DNA of 64,000 nucleotides from positions 2,294,001 through 2,358,000 of the forward strand of contig NZ_JAFBCE010000001.1 of the NCBI RefSeq assembly GCF_016907555.1, written 5' to 3'. The notes below the pieces were generated by a model. It ran no database searches. It had not been told where the DNA came from and was given only the letters and a program-made list of their open reading frames with translations. Source of the stretch: Microbacterium laevaniformans. Its GTDB lineage: Bacteria; Actinomycetota; Actinomycetes; Actinomycetales; Microbacteriaceae. Positions 58,889 through 64,000 of the stretch are shown one piece after another; positions within the stretch are counted from its first letter, which is position 1; each line of letters starts with the position of its first letter. The position numbers and the translations under genes are program-made.

Positions 58889-60508
58889 ATGACTGAAGGT
58901 ATCGTCGACGCAGCGCCGTCCCGGCGCGAATGGATGGGCCTCGCGGTCCTCGCCGCCGGACTCGGCATGATCGTGCTGGATGGGACGATCGTCGGTGTCG
59001 CCATGCCCGACATCATCCGCGACCTCACACTCGACCTGACCGACGCGCAGTGGGTCTCGAGCCTGTACGCGGTGCTGCTCGCGGCGCTCCTGCTGTCCAC
59101 CGGCAAGCTCGCGGACCGCTTCGGCCGCAAGCTCCTCTTCCTGCTCGGCATCCTGGTCTTCGTCGGCGGCAGTGTGTGGGCTGCGGCATCCACGACGGGC
59201 GGGGCGCTCATCTCGGCGCGCGCCGTGCAGGCCGTCGGTGCCGCGTTCATCATGCCGTCGACGCTCTCGACGGTGAACGCCGTCTTCCGGGGCCGCTACC
59301 GCGCCGCCGCCTTCGGGGTGTGGGGCGCGGTCATCTCGGGCGCCGCAGCGATCGGACCGCTGGTAGGAGGCGCGCTCACCCAGTACGCCTCGTGGCAGTG
59401 GGTGTTCCTGGTGAACCTGCCCTTGGGCGCGGTTGTCTTCGCGCTGGCACTGTGGGCCGTGCCCGAAACGCGAGGTGCCGGCTTCCGCCGCGGCGCCGAC
59501 GTCGACGGCGCGTTGCTGTCGGCCATCGGTTTCGGCTCGCTCGTCTTCGCCGTCATCGAAGGACCCGATCTGGGCTGGTGGACGCCCAAGACCGACCTCG
59601 TGATCGCCGGCTGGGCCTGGCCCGCGTCGGCCCCGGTCTCGATCGTGCCCGTCTGCCTGGCCGTCGCCGCCGTCGCACTGACGCTGTTCGTCTTCTGGGA
59701 GCGGCACCGCGAACGCGTGCAACGCGACGCCCTGCTCGATCTGCACCTCTTCTCTCTGCGCACCTTCTCGTGGGGCAATGTGACCGCCGCCATGGTCGCC
59801 GTCGGCGAGTTCGCGATCATCTTCGTCCTCCCTCTCTACCTCACGGCGGCGCTCGGACTGTCGATCATGCAGACGGGTCTGGTCCTGGCCGCCATGGCGT
59901 TCGGGGCGTTCGCGTCGGGAGCGGCAGCACGACATCTCGCCGCGCGGTTCGGCTCCCCCGGCACCGTGCTGATCGGCCTGGCCCTGGAAGTCATCGGCAT
60001 CGTGATCCTCGCCGGGATCGTCGCCGCCACGACGCCGGGGTGGGTCATCGCCCTGCCGCTCGTCCTCTACGGCCTCGGCCTCGGCCTCGCCTCTGCCCAG
60101 CTCACGGGCACGGTGCTGCGCGATGTGCCGGTGGAGATCAGCGGCCAGGGCTCGGCGACGCAGTCGACCGTCCGCCAGATCGGCACGGCGCTCGGCACCG
60201 CGTTCGCCGGGGCGGCACTGTCGGTCTCGCTCGCGCTGACCCTTCCCGGAGCATTGACGGATGCCGGGATCACCGGCCCCGCGGCGTCACAGCTCGCCGA
60301 CGCGACGCGGACGTCGGCGGGCACCCTGATCTCACAGCTGCGCGCGGAGGGCTCCGCCAGCATGCTCGGAGCACAGACCGATGCCGCCGTGCACGCCCTT
60401 TCGGCAGGGTTCGCCGACGCGACCCGCTGGTCACTGCTGCTCGCATCGGTGTTCCTCCTGCTGGGTCTCGTCGGCGCCGCGCAGCTGCGGCGGTTCGCCC
60501 GGCGTTAG
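58889..60508 (+). CDS. MFS exporter, DHA2 (14-helix) type
   Basis: This 539-aa membrane protein has the DHA2 signatures: GMIVLDGTIVGVAMPDIIRD (motif D1 region), GKLADRFGRKLLFLLGIL (motif A) and GAVISGAAAIGPLVGGALTQ (motif C). Fourteen helices are expected. It probably exports a drug-like compound with proton exchange; the substrate is unknown. The ATG at 58889 follows CATACT plus six bases (leaderless), so the MHTFS extension is rejected. The gene is divergent from GH43, and a perfect palindrome lies upstream. Confidence 0.9.
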   Translation: MTEGIVDAAPSRREWMGLAVLAAGLGMIVLDGTIVGVAMPDIIRDLTLDLTDAQWVSSLYAVLLAALLLSTGKLADRFGRKLLFLLGILVFVGGSVWAAASTTGGALISARAVQAVGAAFIMPSTLSTVNAVFRGRYRAAAFGVWGAVISGAAAIGPLVGGALTQYASWQWVFLVNLPLGAVVFALALWAVPETRGAGFRRGADVDGALLSAIGFGSLVFAVIEGPDLGWWTPKTDLVIAGWAWPASAPVSIVPVCLAVAAVALTLFVFWERHRERVQRDALLDLHLFSLRTFSWGNVTAAMVAVGEFAIIFVLPLYLTAALGLSIMQTGLVLAAMAFGAFASGAAARHLAARFGSPGTVLIGLALEVIGIVILAGIVAATTPGWVIALPLVLYGLGLGLASAQLTGTVLRDVPVEISGQGSATQSTVRQIGTALGTAFAGAALSVSLALTLPGALTDAGITGPAASQLADATRTSAGTLISQLRAEGSASMLGAQTDAAVHALSAGFADATRWSLLLASVFLLLGLVGAAQLRRFARR

Positions 60509-60518
60509 GCTCGGACCC

Positions 60519-61364
60519 ATGCGCATCGCCGTGACCGGAGCATCCGGAAAGCTGGGAACCGTCGTCGTCCGCGAACTGCGAGCGGCGGGCCATGACGTCG
60601 TCGGAATGGACGTCGTCGGCACCCGCGGCGCCGGCTTCGTGCAGGTCGACTTCACCGACTACGGGCAGACCGTCGACGCCCTGCAGGCTGTCAACGACCA
60701 GCATCACGGGCTCGACGCGGTCGTGCACCTCGCCGCCATCCCGGCTCCCGGCATCCGCTCCGACGTCGCCACCTTCCACAACAACATCGCGGTCACCTTC
60801 AACGTGATGTGGGCGGCGATCCGGCTGGGCATCACCCGCATCGTCACCGCGTCGAGCGAGACCGTGCAGGGCCTGCCGTTCGACGTGCCGCCGCCGTACC
60901 TGCCGGTCGACGAGGAGTACGCCGCCCGCCCCGAGACGGTCTACTCGCTCGTGAAGCACCTCGAGGAGACCATGGAGAAGGAGCTCGTGCGGTGGCACCC
61001 CGAGGTGTCGATCACCGCGCTGCGCTTCTCGAACGTCATGGTGCCGGCCGACTACGCCGAGTTCCCCTCGTTCGACGCCGACGCGACCCTGCGCAAGTGG
61101 AACCTGTGGAGCTACATCGACGCCCGAGACGCCGCCGCCGTCATCGGCCGGGCGCTGGAGGTCGCGCCGGCCGGGTTCGACCACTTCCTCATCGCGAACA
61201 CCGACACGGTCATGAGCCGCCCGAACGCGGAACTGGTCGCCGAGGTGTTCCCCGACGTCGAGGTCCGCGGCGACCTCGGCGTCAACGATTCGCTCTTCTC
61301 GACCGCGAAGGCGCAGCGACTGCTGGGCTGGACCCCCCAGCACTCCTGGCGCGACGAAGTCTGA
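60519..61364 (+). CDS. NAD(P)-dependent epimerase/dehydratase (extended SDR)
   Basis: This 281-aa protein has the Rossmann motif IAVTGASGKLGTVVVREL, the VVHLAAIPAPG loop and the catalytic YSLVK (Tyr-x-x-x-Lys) with Ser in TASSETVQG. It ends RLLGWTPQHSWRDEV as in sugar-nucleotide epimerases. It is a short member (usual length 300-330). The substrate is unknown; a UDP-sugar or uronate is plausible. TAGGCT (60506-60511), overlapping the stop of the exporter gene, and seven bases precede the ATG (leaderless). Confidence 0.9.
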   Translation: MRIAVTGASGKLGTVVVRELRAAGHDVVGMDVVGTRGAGFVQVDFTDYGQTVDALQAVNDQHHGLDAVVHLAAIPAPGIRSDVATFHNNIAVTFNVMWAAIRLGITRIVTASSETVQGLPFDVPPPYLPVDEEYAARPETVYSLVKHLEETMEKELVRWHPEVSITALRFSNVMVPADYAEFPSFDADATLRKWNLWSYIDARDAAAVIGRALEVAPAGFDHFLIANTDTVMSRPNAELVAEVFPDVEVRGDLGVNDSLFSTAKAQRLLGWTPQHSWRDEV

Positions 61365-61406
61365 GCCGCGCGCGGGGCGAACGCCGACGGAAGCAGAGTG
61401 CGGCCG

Positions 61407-62036
61407 CTACAGCCACCCCTTGTCCTGCGCGATCCGCACGGCCTGAGCCCGGTTCGACGCGCCGAGCTTGCCGATCGCGGCGGAGAGGTTGTTGCGAACC
61501 GTGCCGGCCGACAAGTACACCTCTGCGGCGATGGCGGGGGCATCGCGGCCGTCGGCGGCAAGGCGGAGGATCTGCCGCTCCCGTTCGCTGAGTGGGTTGG
61601 CACCGTCGAACAGGCTCGCCTCGGCGAGCTGCGGGTCGACGACCCGCAGCCCGGCATGCACTCGCCTCACCGCGTCGGCGAGGTGCTCGACCGATGCGTC
61701 TTTCACGACGAATCCGGCGGCCCCGGCATCCAAGGCGGCGCGAAGATAGCCCGGTCGGGCGAACGTCGTGACGATGAGCACCCGCGTATGCGGGCTCGCC
61801 GCCCGGATCGCCAGGGTCGCCTCGATCCCGTCCCGACCGGGCATCTGGATGTCCATGAGACAGACATCGGGCTGCTCGGCCTCGACGATGCGAAGGGCCT
61901 CGTCGCCGTCGCCGGCGACACCGACCACCCTCATGTCCGGCTCGAGATCGAGCAGCGCGGCCAGAGCCCCGCGGAGCATCGCCTGGTCGTCGGCGAGGAC
62001 GATCCGAATGCCCCCGGCCCGATCTTCGACGCTCAC
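61407..62036 (-). CDS. response regulator, NarL/LuxR family (DesR-like)
   Basis: This 209-aa regulator has a receiver domain (VLADDQAMLRG, phospho-Asp in CLMDIQMPGRDG, FVVKDAS) and a LuxR helix-turn-helix (LSERERQILRLAADGRDAPA, LSAGTVRNNLSAAIGKLGAS). The GTG at 62036 overlaps the kinase stop (GTGA) and has GGAGG upstream; a GTG three bases earlier is possible. It is the partner of the kinase at 62033-63142 and probably controls the adjacent ABC exporter. Confidence 0.93.
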   Translation of the reverse strand: MSVEDRAGGIRIVLADDQAMLRGALAALLDLEPDMRVVGVAGDGDEALRIVEAEQPDVCLMDIQMPGRDGIEATLAIRAASPHTRVLIVTTFARPGYLRAALDAGAAGFVVKDASVEHLADAVRRVHAGLRVVDPQLAEASLFDGANPLSERERQILRLAADGRDAPAIAAEVYLSAGTVRNNLSAAIGKLGASNRAQAVRIAQDKGWL

Positions 62037-63142
62037 CACGTCACCTCCACGCTCGTGCCGCCCGCACCTGCGGCCGTGATCGACAGCCGCGCCCCCGACA
62101 TGGCGGCGCGCTCCCGCATCCCCCGCACACCGTTGCCCTCGGGTCCGCGTATGCCGCGCCCGTCGTCGGCCACGACGAGGCCGCCGGGACGGATACGGAC
62201 CGACACGGCGGAGGCGGAGGCGTGGCGAAGCACGTTCGTCGTCGCCTCCCGGAGGATCCAGCTCGCAGTGAGAGCCTGTGCGGGCGAGAGCGCCTCGGCA
62301 TCCCCGTGCACGACGAACCCGACACCCGCGGCGCGCAGCACGTCACGGCTCGTCGCCAGTTCGTCGGCGAGCGTCGCACTGCGGATGCCGGCGACGGTCT
62401 CCCGCACCCCCGACAGCGCCTCCGCGGTGAGAGCCTCGATGTCGGCGAGCTCGGCGTCGGCGCGCTCGGGATCGGTGGCGATGAGTCGTCGCGCGAGCTG
62501 CGCTTTCACGCGCACGACGGTCAGTGAATGGCCGATCAAGTCATGCACGTCGCGCGCGACGGCCTCCCGTCCCTCGCTCGTCGCGAGCTCGACTTCGAGC
62601 TGCTGCGCCTGCACGGAGCGGACGATGAGCGCCGTCGTGACGGTGTTGACGGTCGCCAGGAGCACGATGATCGCGAGCACCGCCACGTAATCGACGCCAT
62701 CCGGCAGCAGAAGCACCGTCGCCGCCGCGACGCCGATTCCGCCCGCGACCGTCGCCCAGTGGGCCGGACGGGTGAGGCCGTAGGACGCGAACGACATGAC
62801 GAACGGAACGAAGCTCAACGCGTTGCCCGACACCGCGGGGATGGTGAGCGCGGCGCACACGATCAGCGCGCCGAACGCCACCCACTGGATCGGCCTCGGC
62901 GGCGTGAGCAGCCCGCCGCCGTCGCCGCTCATGCCGTTGAGGAAGGCTGCGATGTAGATGAGCACGAAGGCGACGAGCGCGACCCAGCCTGTCACGATCC
63001 AGCCGGCATCGGCGGCCGATCGCAGCAGGCCGAGAATCGGGTAGATGAGGAAGACGAGCCACACGACGGCCATGACCCAGCCGTAGCGTTCCCAGACCGA
63101 GTCGGGGCCCCGCTCCCGCACGCGCCCTGCCTCGCGACTCAT
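62033..63142 (-). CDS. sensor histidine kinase, DesK-like
   Basis: This 369-aa kinase has five or six transmembrane helices (about 20-165) with no large external domain. HisKA_3 follows with the phospho-His in ARDVHDLIGHSLTVVRVKAQ near residue 200, and an ATPase domain (LREATTNVLRHASASAVSVR, VADDGRGIRG). Kinases of this form sense membrane state or antibiotics. TAGGGT (63155-63150) and seven bases precede the ATG, so kinase and regulator have their own leaderless promoter, separate from the ABC genes just upstream. Confidence 0.93.
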   Translation of the reverse strand: MSREAGRVRERGPDSVWERYGWVMAVVWLVFLIYPILGLLRSAADAGWIVTGWVALVAFVLIYIAAFLNGMSGDGGGLLTPPRPIQWVAFGALIVCAALTIPAVSGNALSFVPFVMSFASYGLTRPAHWATVAGGIGVAAATVLLLPDGVDYVAVLAIIVLLATVNTVTTALIVRSVQAQQLEVELATSEGREAVARDVHDLIGHSLTVVRVKAQLARRLIATDPERADAELADIEALTAEALSGVRETVAGIRSATLADELATSRDVLRAAGVGFVVHGDAEALSPAQALTASWILREATTNVLRHASASAVSVRIRPGGLVVADDGRGIRGPEGNGVRGMRERAAMSGARLSITAAGAGGTSVEVTW

Positions 63143-63152
63143 GCTCTCGACC

Positions 63153-63920
63153 CTACCGACGGGCGCGAGAGCGCTTCACGCCGACTCCGACCAGCGCGGC
63201 GAACACGACCAGCCACACGACGATGTTGAGGGCGATGCCCCACGGCTGATCGGTCTGACCGGTGGTGAGGACACCGTCGGTGAGCGGCCAGCGCGCGAGC
63301 GCCACCACACCGTACATCGGTGTGAACCGGGCGATGTCGAGCATCGTGCCGTCCAACGGCATGAAGACGTTTCCGAAGAATCCGAAGAAGGTCAGCGAGA
63401 TCGAGGCGAGCGTCGCCGCGCCGTCCGAGCGGAACACGAGCCCCATCCCCAGCCCGTAGAGCCCGAACAGCAGCGCACCGCCGAGAACGAGAACCGCGGA
63501 GGCGGCCCAGCGCCATCCGTCCGACGCCTCCGCTCCCGTGGCGGCGCCGACCACGAAGACGAGCGCCACCGCGAGCGTCGCCGCCGCCAGCGCGGTGATC
63601 AGCTTCGTCGCCGCGTACCCGGCGGTGCGCAGCGGCGTCATGGCCAGCTGGCGTCCCCATCCCTGCGCCGCCTCGACAGCCGCCGTCGACGTCGCCGAGG
63701 TCATCGCCACCGCCGCACCGTAGGCCGCCATCGACACCATGACGTAGAAGCGGACGTTGCCGTGTCCGGCCGACATCCCGCCATAGGCGGCGCCCGCACC
63801 GAACAGCAGGTACATCCCCACCGGCATCGCGAGAGTGAACGCGAGCGTGTACGGGTTTCGCACCTGACGCAGCGCCTCCACGCGCAGCATCGTGGGCGAG
63901 ATCGTGAACGCGTGAGCCAT
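63153..63920 (-). CDS. ABC-2 type transporter permease
   Basis: This 255-aa protein has six transmembrane helices with RVEALRQVRNPYTLAFTLAM at the N-terminus and EAAQGWGRQLAMTPLRTAGY, typical of ABC-2 permeases linked to DesKR-type systems. It would form an exporter with the ATPase encoded immediately upstream (stop to start 3 bp). The export substrate is unknown; antibiotic or lipid export is typical for this arrangement. Confidence 0.9.
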   Translation of the reverse strand: MAHAFTISPTMLRVEALRQVRNPYTLAFTLAMPVGMYLLFGAGAAYGGMSAGHGNVRFYVMVSMAAYGAAVAMTSATSTAAVEAAQGWGRQLAMTPLRTAGYAATKLITALAAATLAVALVFVVGAATGAEASDGWRWAASAVLVLGGALLFGLYGLGMGLVFRSDGAATLASISLTFFGFFGNVFMPLDGTMLDIARFTPMYGVVALARWPLTDGVLTTGQTDQPWGIALNIVVWLVVFAALVGVGVKRSRARR

Positions 63921-63923
63921 GGG

Positions 63924-64000
63924 TCAGTCCTCCGTCAGCGCCGTGAAGGCAGTCTCGAGTGTGGGAGCCGTGACCTCGAGGTCGTGGGCGCCGGCACGCA
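63924..64000 (-). CDS. ABC transporter ATPase, C-terminal end (cut by window edge)
   Basis: Only the last 24 codons are present, ending HDLEVTAPTLETAFTALTED, the usual tail of drug-export ATPases of the ABC-2 class (the TLEDVFLALT-like ending). The gene continues beyond the window. It lies 3 bp upstream of its permease gene. Confidence 0.75.
   Translation of the reverse strand, partial: RAGAHDLEVTAPTLETAFTALTED

Overview
The window is very GC-rich, has almost no room between genes, uses many GTG starts, and carries Ala-rich proteins, sortase-type LAATG tails and HspR/HrcA-type heat-shock operators. These traits point to an actinobacterium, most likely a Microbacterium or close Microbacteriaceae relative. 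This is inferred from sequence style and gene content only; no marker gene was compared. Most of the window is ordinary chromosome: one tRNA, no rRNA, no CRISPR array, no complete insertion sequence and no phage module were seen.

Layout. 1-10.4 kb: 5' part of a TM0106-type RecB-like nuclease, divergent NAD+ synthetase, a degenerate phosphopantetheinyl-transferase-like protein, a Pro-rich membrane protein, the sbcDC nuclease operon and a DHA2 exporter. 10.4-20.5 kb: a sortase-anchor tail abutting an alpha/beta hydrolase, small acidic proteins, a GNAT and a FlaR-like P-loop protein, a leaderless Met/Cys-rich small ORF ahead of a winged-helix regulator, an AlkA-type glycosylase, an aldo/keto reductase, a HAD phosphatase, and a histidine kinase/response regulator/DUF4097 operon. 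20.5-32.5 kb: pgi, a 19-bp tandem repeat, a divergent XRE-cupin regulator and fused flavin reductase-methyltransferase pair, a YdeI-like protein, a decayed FtsX-type ABC transporter, a TANGO2-like protein, coaBC, a beta-glucoside PTS permease and a secreted transglycosylase-like protein. 32.5-46.5 kb: Nudix, a zinc-independent ribosomal protein L36 divergent from a CobW-like protein across a Zur-like box, TetR/GNAT, two CsbD-type stress proteins (the second at 53 kb), a membrane molybdopterin oxidoreductase, a candidate small RNA, an HNH/DUF222 nuclease, DUF2207 and MarR genes, an ABC-2 exporter whose permease has an internal deletion, DUF4287, DUF2804 and an hsp20 gene with both HAIR and CIRCE operators. 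46.5-64 kb: a DUF559-like protein, L-serine dehydratase, amylosucrase, tRNA-Arg(ACG), an aldose epimerase, a sulfurtransferase, a large cell-wall GH43 glycosidase whose start is out of frame, a second DHA2 exporter, a sugar-nucleotide-type epimerase and a DesKR-like two-component system beside an ABC exporter cut by the window end.

Two themes stand out. First, at least 19 genes have a TANNNT hexamer exactly 6 or 7 nt before the start codon, so leaderless transcription looks like the default here and helps choose starts. Second, several regulatory sites are unusually legible: a leaderless sulfur-amino-acid-rich ORF, a palindromic -35 box shared by divergent promoters, a Zur-like box between two zinc-economy genes, and tandem CIRCE/HAIR sites. 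Several genes are broken: two ABC permeases, an ABC ATPase stub, an anchor-protein stub, and the frameshifted GH43 start.
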